Assembly: GCF_011392125.1 (NCBI RefSeq) | Contig: NZ_JAAJBU010000014.1 | Location: 1-64,000 of the forward strand | Direction: 5' to 3' | DNA from: Flavobacterium lotistagni | Lineage (GTDB): Bacteria > Bacteroidota > Bacteroidia > Flavobacteriales > Flavobacteriaceae | DNA length: 64,000 nucleotides | In this document: piece after piece, positions 43,709 through 52,500 of the stretch | How the letters are laid out: the number at the start of each line of letters is the position of its first letter | How positions within the stretch are numbered: position 1 is the first letter of the stretch | The notes under the pieces: model-generated | Seen by the model: only the letters and a program-made list of their open reading frames with translations | Databases searched by the model: none | What the model was told of the DNA's origin: nothing | Position numbers and translations under genes: made by a program

Positions 43709-44416
43709 CTAGAGCTGGATAAAGGTATTATAAAAATCTTTTTGCTGTTGCAAATCGTGGTGGTGCAAGGTAATTTTGTTCTGCTTCACAACGGCCTGCG
43801 TGATACTCAGGGTTTGCAAGGCATCGTTGCGGTTGATGACGAGCCCGTTTTGAAGGTCTTGATTTTCAGTGTAGCGATGAAAGTGAAACATTTCTTCGGC
43901 GCTGACCTCGGGTTGGGTATCTAGAAATTGGCTGAACCATTCTCTGCGCGCTTGACGTATTTCCGGAGCATACAAAGTAGACGATGACCAGATGTAACTT
44001 TGCTCAGGATTCAGTTCGAGGGTTTCTTTCTCGGTGCCGTTCCAGCGCAATTGATAGAGTTTTTGGTCTTGGTACAACACCATGGTGTGCGGCTCGATTT
44101 GGTCTAAATTGATGGTTTTCCAGGTGGCGATGGCCGATGCTGAACCAAGTAAATCCAGTACAATCAGGCCTCGGCTTCGGCGGTAAGGCGGATTCCAGTG
44201 GTGTTTTTCGGCGGCTCCGTTGAGCAAAACCAGCACGTTGGCATTTTCATCGACAGCGAACCAAGTGCCTCCGGCTTTCGGGTCTTTGGGAAAACAGAGC
44301 TTTTTATAATTCACTTTGTAAGTCTGCGGAACCAGTGCCGGACGAATGTGCTGCTCATCGCGGTTGGAAGTGATAATGACTTGATTTTGGGAGTAAACAA
44401 AACTTACGGTGCACAT
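43709..44416 (-). CDS. NRDE (TANGO2-like) family protein
   Basis: A 235-aa protein of the Ntn-hydrolase-related NRDE family. It has the diagnostic N-terminus MCTVSFVY with Cys2, SNRDEQHIRP giving the family its name, and KAGGTWFAVDENANVLVLLNG. Its biological role in bacteria is not established; eukaryotic TANGO2 is linked to mitochondrial or haem metabolism. It is the third gene of a DoxX-DinB-NRDE unit: its start overlaps the DinB stop by 13 bp. Confidence 0.88.
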   Translation of the reverse strand: MCTVSFVYSQNQVIITSNRDEQHIRPALVPQTYKVNYKKLCFPKDPKAGGTWFAVDENANVLVLLNGAAEKHHWNPPYRRSRGLIVLDLLGSASAIATWKTINLDQIEPHTMVLYQDQKLYQLRWNGTEKETLELNPEQSYIWSSSTLYAPEIRQARREWFSQFLDTQPEVSAEEMFHFHRYTENQDLQNGLVINRNDALQTLSITQAVVKQNKITLHHHDLQQQKDFYNTFIQL

Positions 44417-44892
44417 TGTTTTCGATATTCTAAAGTGGAAGGAGCTACGCCGAAATTTTCTTCGACGCAGATATTTTCTAGGGGCAACAAAGCCACTTTA
44501 ATCAAGGCTTGGTGGTGGATGCAATGCTCCAGATTATACACTAATTCTCGGTGGTAATTGGTCGGGATACTGAATTGTTGACCGCTCAAAGTTTGCTGTA
44601 ATTCTAGGTTTTTCTCAGGCTTTTGAAGCGTGTCTAGAATTTGAGTAATGGCATTTTGTGCCGAGGTAATGTCGGTCTGAATGGCGTAATTACGCTGACG
44701 CAACTCGTAATTTACAACACCTGTTTCATATTGATTTTGCAGACATTGAAACAACTCGATGATGTGGCGCGTATGTTCGCCGATGGTAGCACCGCTCAAA
44801 CTCTGGCAAGGTTGGGTGTATTGCCCGGGCGAAAGTTGTGCTAACAAATCAGAAAGCCCGCCCAAGGTTTGTTGGATAGATTGCAATAACAT
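44404..44892 (-). CDS. DinB-like four-helix-bundle protein
   Basis: A 162-aa DinB/YfiT-like metalloprotein. Likely metal ligands are His in GATIGEHTRHIIEL and the C-terminal pair in ELVYNLEHCIHHQALI. Members include thiol transferases and damage-induced proteins; no activity can be assigned. The open frame starts at 44958, but its first 22 residues look unlike the family, and ATG 44892 (MLLQSIQQTLGGLSDLL) begins the first helix. It overlaps the NRDE gene downstream and follows DoxX by 65 bp. Confidence 0.8.
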   Translation of the reverse strand: MLLQSIQQTLGGLSDLLAQLSPGQYTQPCQSLSGATIGEHTRHIIELFQCLQNQYETGVVNYELRQRNYAIQTDITSAQNAITQILDTLQKPEKNLELQQTLSGQQFSIPTNYHRELVYNLEHCIHHQALIKVALLPLENICVEENFGVAPSTLEYRKQCAP

Positions 44893-44957
44893 AAAAATAG
44901 TATTGATAGACTGCGAACTTTGGGAAACAGTTCTTTTTTCAGCCCTGAAATTAAGCA

Positions 44958-45344
44958 TTAAATTTTAGATGCGACCCAATCGCGGATTATATTTTTTTCC
45001 TGAAACGCCAATAAAGCACAGCAGATCCAAGTGATTACAGCCAGTATAAATAAAGTGCCGCCGTCATTTTGTACTTCAATGCCTAAAATAAACAAGTGAG
45101 AGAAAATCGCGCCCATCATCGTGCCAAGTCCAAGCAATGCGCCCATCCATGTGGTTCGAGGAATTAAAATCAACACAGAAGCTACTAGTTCAATAACACC
45201 AGAGCCAATGCGACCGTATGGTTCTGCGCCTAAAGTGCTGAAAATGTATACGCTTTCTTCGGCGCCGGTGAATTTAAAATAAAGTGTTTGCAAAAGGATA
45301 ACGGCTGCCGTGAGACGAAGTATCCAAAGTAAGATGTTTTTCAT
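44958..45344 (-). CDS. DoxX-like membrane protein
   Basis: A 128-aa membrane protein with four helices (ILLWILRLTAAVILLQTLYF; IGSGVIELVASVLILIP; GALLGLGTMMGAIFSHLFIL; LFILAVITWICCALLAF). The first helix ends in YFKFTGAEES, which fits the DoxX family, whose members are often linked to redox or sulfur metabolism without a firm function. It is the first gene of a unit with the DinB and NRDE genes. The 184-bp region upstream (45345-45528) contains only short imprecise repeats such as GTTGTTGG and no clear promoter. Confidence 0.8.
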   Translation of the reverse strand: MKNILLWILRLTAAVILLQTLYFKFTGAEESVYIFSTLGAEPYGRIGSGVIELVASVLILIPRTTWMGALLGLGTMMGAIFSHLFILGIEVQNDGGTLFILAVITWICCALLAFQEKNIIRDWVASKI

Positions 45345-45528
45345 TTTTTTAGTTGATAGTTTACGGTTAACGGTTTACAGCGAGTTGTTGGTTATCAGTT
45401 TTCAGTTGTTGGTTGATTTACGGAAAGTTCCTGCTTGGTTTCCAGTTCGAGTTTCTTTTAGAATTCAGTTTCCATTGAACTATAATTCCAGAGTACAAAA
45501 CTTACAACCTATAACTTACAACCTACAA

Positions 45529-45987
45529 CTACTCCACAAACTTCTTCCAATTTGCGTCGGCTTTCTTTTTCAAATTTGCTCGGTCTTTGTTCCAGCTTTT
45601 GAGTGTGTTGTTGAAATAAGCGTTGTAGAACAAGTACAATTTCCCGTCGAGGATTTGGAAAGTTTCAGGGTCTACTTCTACTTTTTCGCCCGAAGAACCC
45701 ATCGCATAAGCACACCAACCACCATATTGCGGCAGATAGGCAGTTGGGGTCTTCAAGAAAGCTTCTTTATTGGCAGCATTGGCAAAATAATAAGTCACGC
45801 CTTGGTAAGAAGCAGCATTTTCCTTTTTGCCTGCTTGGGGTTTGCCTTTGAAATAAGCTACGGCATCGTAACCTTGCAGGGCCAATTTCTTCTCAAGGTT
45901 GTATTGTTGCGCTTCTTTGGACAGATTTTGCGCAAAGCCGGTAATGCCCGAAAGCATCAGTAATAAAATTAGGATTTGTTTTTTCAT
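45529..45987 (-). CDS. Exported YHS-domain protein
   Basis: A 152-aa protein with signal peptide MKKQILILLLMLSGITGFAQ and one YHS domain (about 38-85): LQGYDAVAYF, ASYQGVTYYFANAANKEAF, PQYGGWCAYAMG. YHS domains are short and probably metal-binding; stand-alone exported forms are common in Bacteroidota and their role is not known. The C-terminal 40 residues are lysine-rich. A promoter with an overlapping palindrome lies directly upstream (45988-46042), and the Crp/Fnr-type regulator is encoded next upstream on the same strand. Confidence 0.85.
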   Translation of the reverse strand: MKKQILILLLMLSGITGFAQNLSKEAQQYNLEKKLALQGYDAVAYFKGKPQAGKKENAASYQGVTYYFANAANKEAFLKTPTAYLPQYGGWCAYAMGSSGEKVEVDPETFQILDGKLYLFYNAYFNNTLKSWNKDRANLKKKADANWKKFVE

Positions 45988-46042
45988 CAGATTAGCTTTT
46001 TAAGTTTGACAAGACAAAACTAATCTGACGGCTACCGAGCAA
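45988..46042 (-). promoter_or_regulatory. Promoter with overlapping palindrome, YHS gene
   Basis: On the minus strand TTG (46040-46042), N17, TAGTTTTG (46015-46022), a perfect -7 match. The 8-bp inverted repeat CAGATTAG (46020-46027) / CTAATCTG (45988-45995) brackets the transcript start region and overlaps the -7 box. A nested AGTTT/AAACT pair lies inside it. It could be an operator or a 5'-end hairpin. Confidence 0.5.
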
Positions 46043-46074
46043 ATGTCGGCTGGTTGACAAAACCGATAAAAAAC

Positions 46075-46767
46075 TTATAATTTGGTAATATCAGCAATCA
46101 AAATCTGCTTGCGTTTGTAGAGCACCAGCCCTGAATTTTCTAGCTCGCTAAGCAATTGGGCCGCGGTTTGGCGCGAGGTACAAATGATTTGCGCGATATC
46201 GTTTTGGGTGAGATAATTCTCGATGGTCACTTGATTGCCTTCGCGTTTGCCTTCGCGTTCAGACCAATCTTTCAAGAAATGGTGCAGCCGCGTTCTGGCG
46301 TCTTTGGAAACCAAGTTCGCATAATTGTTGCGGATGCGTTTCATCTTCAACCCGACAAATTTCGTATACGACAAAGCCAGCGAAGGATTGCGCAACAGCA
46401 AATCTTCAAAATCAGACATCAGGAAACTGCAAATCGCTACTTCATCGGTGAGTGCGACGGCGTATTCGTTGGAATGTAAATCGTTTTCAAGGGTGAGTTC
46501 GCCGAAAAGATCACCTTTGCGGATGATGTCTTTGATGGTTTCATTGCCTTGTTCATCGATTGAGACGATTTTAATGTGGCCTTTTTTAAGTAGGAAAATC
46601 CGCGGCACATCGGAAGAAGAAAAGTAAATCACATCGCCTTTCTTGGCTTTCTTGAAACCAACAATAATACAAAGCTGTTTGATCTGCGAAAAACTCAAAG
46701 CGCGGAAAAGCTTATGGTCTCGCAAATACCAATATTTCAATTCTTCGTATGTACCGCTCTCAGGCAT
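46075..46767 (-). CDS. Crp/Fnr family transcriptional regulator
   Basis: A 230-aa DNA-binding regulator. The cyclic-nucleotide-binding fold covers about 15-140 (KAKKGDVIYFSSSDVPRIFLLKKGHIKI, GDLFGELTLEND, in pieces). The winged helix covers about 155-225, with the recognition-helix region YLTQNDIAQIICTSRQTAAQ and LLSELENSGLVLYKRKQI. There is no cluster of cysteines, so it is not an Fnr-type iron-sulfur sensor. The effector is unknown. The acyl-CoA dehydrogenase gene upstream ends in a terminator (46782-46817), so this gene is probably transcribed separately from a promoter I could not define. Confidence 0.92.
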   Translation of the reverse strand: MPESGTYEELKYWYLRDHKLFRALSFSQIKQLCIIVGFKKAKKGDVIYFSSSDVPRIFLLKKGHIKIVSIDEQGNETIKDIIRKGDLFGELTLENDLHSNEYAVALTDEVAICSFLMSDFEDLLLRNPSLALSYTKFVGLKMKRIRNNYANLVSKDARTRLHHFLKDWSEREGKREGNQVTIENYLTQNDIAQIICTSRQTAAQLLSELENSGLVLYKRKQILIADITKL

Positions 46768-46781
46768 TTGGTAAATGTAAA

Positions 46782-46817
46782 TAAAAAACCCTTTCAGATG
46801 AAGTTCTAAAAGGGTTT
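46782..46817 (-). terminator. Intrinsic terminator of acyl-CoA dehydrogenase gene
   Basis: On the minus strand the stem AAACCCTTT / AAAGGGTTT (46786-46817) is followed by TTTATTT. It lies 13 bp past the stop codon at 46830 and just before the crp-like start. Confidence 0.85.
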
Positions 46818-46829
46818 GGATTTTATTGT

Positions 46830-47969
46830 TTAAGAAACCAATCCGCGAGAGATTACAATTCTCTGAATTTCGGATGTTCCTTCATAAATCTGGGTAATTT
46901 TCGAATCGCGCATCATGCGTTCTACGTGGTATTCGGCTACATAGCCATTTCCACCGTGAATTTGCACCGCATCATTAGCGACTTCAAGGGCGACTTCTGA
47001 AGCATACAGTTTGGCCATCGCACCTGAGTGTGAAATGTCTTTGCCTTCATCTTTTTCGCAAGCCGCTTTCATTACCAGTAATTTGGCAGCAGTAATTTTT
47101 ACGTACATATCGGCTAATTTGAACGCGATGGCTTGGTGGTGGAAAATTTCCTTGCCGAAAGCTTTGCGCTCATGCGAATACTTCAAAGCCAGTTCATAAG
47201 CACCGGTGGCAATTCCTAAAGCTTGTGAAGCAATTCCGATGCGGCCGCCGTTGAGTACATTCATTGCGAAACTGAAACCGAAACCGTCTGGGCCGATGCG
47301 GTTTTCTTTGGGTACTTTCACGTCGGTAAACATTAGTGAATGCGTGTCTGAACCGCGAATTCCCATTTTCTTTTCTTTCGGGCCAACTTCAAAACCGGGC
47401 CAACCTTTCTCTACAATAAACGCGTTGATGCCTTTGTGTTTTTTCTCGATATCGGTTTGCGCAATCACTAAATAAGTCGAAGCTGTAGAACCATTGGTAA
47501 TCCAGTTTTTAGTACCGTTGAGCAAATAGTGGTCGCCTTTGTCAATGGCTGTGGTTTTTTGTGAAGTTGCATCCGAACCTGCTTCAGGTTCAGACAAACA
47601 AAACGCTCCGATAACCTCGCCTTTGGCTAGCGGAACCAAATATTTCATTTTTTGTTCTTCGGTGCAATATTTCTCCAAACCGGCACAAACCAGCGAATTG
47701 TTGACCGACATGATTACCGCCGCAGAAGCATCGACTTTAGCAATTTCAGTCATGGCTAAAACATACGACACGCTATCTAATCCGGAACCGCCGTATTTCG
47801 GGTCGACCATCATTCCCATAAAGCCCAAATCAGCCATCATTTTGACTTGCTCGGTCGGGAATTTTGAATGTTCGTCTCTTTCGATAACGCCGGGCAGCAA
47901 TTCGTTTTGGGCGAAATCGCGCGCCGCTTGTTGGATCATCAGGTGTTCTTCGGTAAGATTAAAATCCAT
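46830..47969 (-). CDS. Acyl-CoA dehydrogenase
   Basis: FAD-dependent enzyme that introduces the alpha-beta double bond in acyl-CoA (fatty-acid or branched-chain amino-acid catabolism). It has the signature GAFCLSEPEAGSD (about 124-136), WITNGSTAS, GRIGIASQALGIA, HQAIAFKLADMYV, and the catalytic Glu in QIYEGTSEIQR near residue 364. The 379-aa length matches short/branched-chain acyl-CoA dehydrogenases. Chain-length preference cannot be read. It is a single-gene unit with an excellent promoter (48005-48034) and a terminator. Confidence 0.96.
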   Translation of the reverse strand: MDFNLTEEHLMIQQAARDFAQNELLPGVIERDEHSKFPTEQVKMMADLGFMGMMVDPKYGGSGLDSVSYVLAMTEIAKVDASAAVIMSVNNSLVCAGLEKYCTEEQKMKYLVPLAKGEVIGAFCLSEPEAGSDATSQKTTAIDKGDHYLLNGTKNWITNGSTASTYLVIAQTDIEKKHKGINAFIVEKGWPGFEVGPKEKKMGIRGSDTHSLMFTDVKVPKENRIGPDGFGFSFAMNVLNGGRIGIASQALGIATGAYELALKYSHERKAFGKEIFHHQAIAFKLADMYVKITAAKLLVMKAACEKDEGKDISHSGAMAKLYASEVALEVANDAVQIHGGNGYVAEYHVERMMRDSKITQIYEGTSEIQRIVISRGLVS

Positions 47970-48004
47970 GTTTTAGGTATGTTTTGGTGAGTTTTTAATG
48001 GCAC

Positions 48005-48034
48005 CAAATGTATAAATAAAAGTTAAGGTTTCAA
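48005..48034 (-). promoter_or_regulatory. Promoter of acyl-CoA dehydrogenase gene
   Basis: On the minus strand TTG (48032-48034), N19, TACATTTG (48005-48012). It matches the Bacteroidota consensus perfectly in both boxes and in spacing, 35 bp before the ATG. Confidence 0.8.
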
Positions 48035-48090
48035 ACGTTTTCGTGATTTTAGAATTTGTCTAAGCTACTGTGAATATTGGAATTTCTATC

Positions 48091-48130
48091 AAAACAAAAA
48101 GCACCCACAACTGTAGATGCTTTTTAAAAT
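48091..48130 (-). terminator. Intrinsic terminator after T9SS tail remnant
   Basis: On the minus strand the stem AAAAAGCATC / GGTGCTTTTT (48096-48125), with two G-T pairs, is followed by GTTTT. It follows the broken T9SS gene by about 14 bp and would also work in the opposite direction. Confidence 0.75.
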
Positions 48131-48143
48131 ATTTACTGGGAAA

Positions 48144-48305
48144 TTACTGCTTGACCATCCGAACCGTTTGACTTTTGTCTCCTTGAGAAACTTTGAGGTT
48201 GTAAAATCCTGAAGGATAACTTTGACCGATGCTCAGATGACGAAGCGCATTGGCTTCTGCGCTGATTTTCTCGATTTGTTTCCCAAGCATATCCTTATGA
48301 AGAAC
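48144..48305 (-). pseudogene. Remnant of T9SS type A sorting domain
   Basis: The last 50 or so codons of the frame read as the end of a T9SS C-terminal domain: DMLGKQIEKIS, LSIGQSYPSGFYNLKVSQGD, KSQTVRMVKQ. The domain start and any cargo protein are missing. Upstream the frame runs into a 20-22 bp imperfect tandem repeat (48311-48357, units around TTAAAATTAGAATACGAT and TTTGAATTAGAATTCGAT). The terminator of the original gene is still in place. This is most simply a deletion relic of a secreted-protein gene. Confidence 0.75.
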
Positions 48306-48411
48306 GCAACCGTCGATTAAAATTAGAATACGATTGATTTGAATTAGAATTCGATGGTTGCCATTTTCCATCTCCAAACAAGCCTAACGATTAGTTTCGT
48401 ATTTTTAGCGC

Positions 48412-49476
48412 ATGAATCAAAACCACTACAACATCATCGGTGTGATGAGCGGCACTTCGCTCGACGGCATCGATTTGGCGCATTTAAAATTTGAAATTGT
48501 CGGAGAAAAATGGCAATTCGAAATCTTGGAAGCCGAAACCATTTCTTACACGCAACCTTGGCTGGGCCAACTCAAGACTGCTGTCAGTTACGACAAAAAC
48601 CAACTCGCAGTACTTAACCGCGATTACACTATGTTACTCGGAAAAACCATCGCTGATTTTATCGAAAAGCACCAAATTAAAAACCTCGACGCAGTCTGTT
48701 CTCACGGGCATACTATTCTGCATCAACCGCACAACGGCTTTACTTTGCAAATCGGGAACTTGCCCGAAATTGCTACTTATTGTAGGCAGAAAGTGGTTTG
48801 TGATTTTCGGGTTCAAGACGTGCAACTCGGCGGACAAGGCGCACCGCTGGTTCCTATTGGCGATCGGATTTTATTTGCAGACTATCAGTACTGCCTGAAC
48901 CTCGGCGGATTTTCAAACGTTTCCTTTGAAGCCGACAGACAACGAATTGCTTTTGATATTTCGCCAGTAAATACCGTTTTAAATTTTTATGCGAACCAAC
49001 TCGGCCTTGATTACGACGATAAAGGCCAAATCGCAGAATCCGGCAAATTAAGTCCCGAATTGCTTGACGCTTTGAATGCCCTTGAGTTTTATCAGCAGCC
49101 CTATCCCAAATCTTTGGGTTTTGAATATGTTAAGGAAACTGTTTTGCCCTTAATGGAATCCTATGCTATTCCAGTTCAAGACAAAATGCGGACTTTCACC
49201 GAACATATCGCCCTACAAATTGCGCAAGCCTTGCCGATAAAAAACGGTCAACTCCTAATTACCGGCGGCGGCGCTTACAATGAATTTCTAATCCGGCAGA
49301 TACAACGGAAACTCTCGGAAATGGAACTTGTTGTTCCCGAACCCAAAGTACTCGAATTCAAGGAAGCGCTCATTTTTGGGCTGCTCGGCGTGCTGAAACT
49401 GCGCGGGGAAACCAACGTTTTATCGAGTGTGACCGGAGCAAAATACGATCATTGCTCGGGTGTCATTTTTCCATGA
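48412..49476 (+). CDS. anmK: Anhydro-N-acetylmuramic acid kinase
   Basis: Peptidoglycan recycling enzyme that opens and phosphorylates 1,6-anhydro-MurNAc to MurNAc-6-phosphate. The 354-aa protein starts with the family signature IIGVMSGTSLDGIDLAH. It has CSHGHTILHQP, QIGNLPEIA, VCDFRVQDVQLGGQGAPLVP in pieces, LNLGGFSNVS and the C-terminal LLITGGGAYNEFLI. The ATG at 48412 places the ATP-binding motif at the usual position. The gene is transcribed alone, divergent from the T9SS remnant, and shares a bidirectional terminator with the metalloprotease gene. Confidence 0.96.
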   Translation: MNQNHYNIIGVMSGTSLDGIDLAHLKFEIVGEKWQFEILEAETISYTQPWLGQLKTAVSYDKNQLAVLNRDYTMLLGKTIADFIEKHQIKNLDAVCSHGHTILHQPHNGFTLQIGNLPEIATYCRQKVVCDFRVQDVQLGGQGAPLVPIGDRILFADYQYCLNLGGFSNVSFEADRQRIAFDISPVNTVLNFYANQLGLDYDDKGQIAESGKLSPELLDALNALEFYQQPYPKSLGFEYVKETVLPLMESYAIPVQDKMRTFTEHIALQIAQALPIKNGQLLITGGGAYNEFLIRQIQRKLSEMELVVPEPKVLEFKEALIFGLLGVLKLRGETNVLSSVTGAKYDHCSGVIFP

Positions 49477-49521
49477 TTAAATTTCCTTTTTGAATTGTCT
49501 TCTTGAAAAAATACGAAGAAT

Positions 49522-49553
49522 AAAAAAAGAGCCACTCCATGAGCAGCTCTTTT
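49522..49553 (-). terminator. Terminator of M12B-like metalloprotease gene
   Basis: Stem AAAAGAGC / GCTCTTTT (49525-49532 with 49546-49553). On the minus strand it is followed by TTTTATTC, ideal for the metalloprotease gene. On the plus strand the T-run is shorter, so it may also serve anmK. Confidence 0.85.
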
Positions 49554-49574
49554 CTGATTATAATCAAACGGAAT

Positions 49575-52500
49575 CTACTCTTTGATGAAACGTTTGACCA
49601 CAATTTGTCCGTTGACTTGCAACTGCAACATATACATATTTGCGGCCAATCCAGAAACAGAAATAGCTCCATTTTGAACGGTTCCCTGAGCAACTTCTTG
49701 ACCCAACGAATTGATAATTCTGAACGACGCATTTTCTGCCTCAGAAACATTCAAGAAATCACCCTGAACCGGATTAGGGAATAATTTGATATTGCTCGTA
49801 TCTATCGCAGCAGCCGGGCGATTGTTTAATCCGCCACAAGTATTGGTGGCAAAAGAATCCCATTCTCCGGTTAAATTAAAGGTAGTATTTGGTGACAATA
49901 CCGTAGCTTTTCTTCTCAAAGTAACATCGATGGCAAAGTTGGCCGTACCGCCATTGAAAGTTCCGATGATGTCGATTAGCACTCCGTTTTTGAACAACCC
50001 GACCGCATCATTACCATTAAAAGTCAACTCATTTCCAGCCGTTGAAATGTTCGCCGAAGCCGCACTGTAACAAGCCACACTGATAGCGCTATTCACTAAA
50101 ACAAACTTGGCTCCGTTATTCAAAGTTCCTGAAAGAGTAATTCCGGTCGACCATGCTCCTGCTCCGTTGGTTTGCTTTTTAACTGTGTAGATAGAAAGGC
50201 TCACCGCTGCTCCTGTGTTGTTAGCAATTTCCAGTGCCTTGTTGTTAGAAGTACCTTCAATGTATTCCGAGAACATCAAATCTGATGCGCTGCCTGAATT
50301 GGCCAAAGTGGTAATGTTTACGGTATTACTGGCTGCTGAAATATTTCCTGCGGCATCTTTGGCTTTTACGGTAAAACTGTACGCTGTAGAAGCTGTCAAA
50401 CCAGAAACTGCAAAAGTTGTGGCTGTAGTGGTTGAACCAACTAAAGAAGCGCCTTGATATACGTCATATCCGGTAACGCCAACATTGTCTGTAGAAGCGG
50501 TCCAAGATAAATTGGTAGTTGTCTGAGTAGTTCCCGAAGCAGCTAAGCTTGTTGGCGCTGTTGGTGCGGTGGTGTCAGATGCTGCCAAAGTTATCACGTT
50601 TACTGTATTGCTCGCTACAGATACATTTCCGGCGGCATCTTTTGCTTTTACGGTAAAACTGTATGCCGTAGAAGCAGTTAAACCCGTTACTGCAAATGTA
50701 GTAGCTGTAGTGGTAGAACCTTTTAAAGTGGCGCCTTGATAAACATCATATCCAGTTACCCCAACATTGTCGGTGGAAGCGGTCCAAGACAAATTGGTCG
50801 TAGTTTGCGTCGTTCCAGAAGCGGACAGGCTTGTTGGCGCAGTTGGTGCGGTGGTATCAGATGATCCGGCAGTAATGGTAAAGTTGGTATTAGAAACATC
50901 AAAGAAAATATGATTGGTTCCTTTGACCATAATTCGGTTGGTGGTTCCGGGTGTATTCGGAATCGTTACGGCTTGGGTTCCATCATTGGGTGTAGCCGCT
51001 AATAAAGTACTCCAAGTGCTTCCTGCGTTGGTTGAAATCAAGATATCTACGTTGGCGCAATTGACACCGTTGGCAGTCGTTCCCGATACGTTCCAAGTTA
51101 TCGTTTGCGTACTTCCGCCTACATAAGAAACAGCTGTGTTTGGTGCTGTTACGGCAAATGGACCGGCTGTTGCGTTGACGGTTACAATCATATCGTCGCT
51201 ATTGTTTCCTGCTCCACCTGCTCTGTTGTCGCGAACGGTGAATCTAAAGTTGAAGGTTCTGGCAACAGATGGCAAAGCTTCTACCGTGATTTCGCTTCCT
51301 GCTGTTGTGGTTGCTCCGGTTAATACTGAAGACATTTTCGGAAAATAACGCGTTGGCGAAGTGGTAGGTGTATACGAACGGAAATTCACTCCGGTTGTTT
51401 TGGTAGCACTCGGTGCAGTAGCAGTAGTTTGTGAATTCATCTGCTCCCAGTTGTAAGTAAGTGCGTCTCCATTGGCATCGGTTCCGGTTCCGGTCAACAT
51501 AAACGGAGTGCTTTTGGGAATGGTGTAATCTAAGCCGGCATTGGCTGTAGGAATAGAATTTCCTGTAGCCGAATTGACTTGACAAGTGGTAGTTTTAATA
51601 AAATTTGTCACCTGCTGAATGCTCACAGCATGAAAATAAGCATCGGAATGAGGCTGAACATCAAGCGTTGTAATACCGGCATAGCCCATGATGGTTGAGC
51701 CAGAACCCGGTTCTACTTGAACTCCTGTCCCTTCATTCCCGCCGTGCGTCCAGGTATGGTTGGCGCCGAATTGATGCCCCATTTCATGCGCAACATAATC
51801 AATATCGAAATTATCTCCTGAAGGAATACCATCGGAAGGAGAAGTGTAGCCACTGCCTTTGTAATTATTTGGATAAGTAACACCCGTATCTACGAAAGTG
51901 GACATATCATTGCTGCAAACGCAACCAATACAACCAGCATTTCCGCCACCGCCCGTAGCACCAAAAAGGTGACCTATGTCGAAATTGGCGTTTCCAATCA
52001 ATGAACTCAAGGTGTTCATCAATTGATAGTTCCAATTATCTAAGCCCGATGCCGGTGAATACGGATCTGTTGATGCGCTGGTATAAATGACCGAATCAGT
52101 ATTGGCAATTAAATTTAAATGAACGGCAAAGTCTTTTTCAAAAATGCCATTGACCCGTGTCATCGTATTGTTGATTGCTGCTAATGCCAAGGCTTTTGTC
52201 CCGCCAAAATAAGCAGTATATTCTCCGGTTACAGACATCGCCAAACGGTACGTCCTGAGCGTTGCATCATCGGCGTTAGGTCTTGCGGCTATAACATCGC
52301 CCAAATCATTCTTTACATCCTTGATCACTTTACATTCAAAACGATTAAGCGAAGCAGCCCTATCTGTTCTGCGATATACAACGTAAGTACTTAAATTGGT
52401 GGTGTAAGGCTCGATGAACTCTGTCGATTCGTCTGCTCTAATGACCATCGTTTGCAAACCCAACGGTGATAAACTAAAATAGATGGTTGAACTTGGCGAA

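Noticed and set aside
47095..47110. TACGTA motif inside the acyl-CoA dehydrogenase gene
   Set aside because: A single half-site in coding sequence without partner sites at 10-12 bp spacing; not counted as a member of the operator family.
48079..48090. GGAATTTCTATC shared with the region near 59290
   Set aside because: A 12-bp AT-rich match without the flanking box or promoter; expected by chance in a window of this size.
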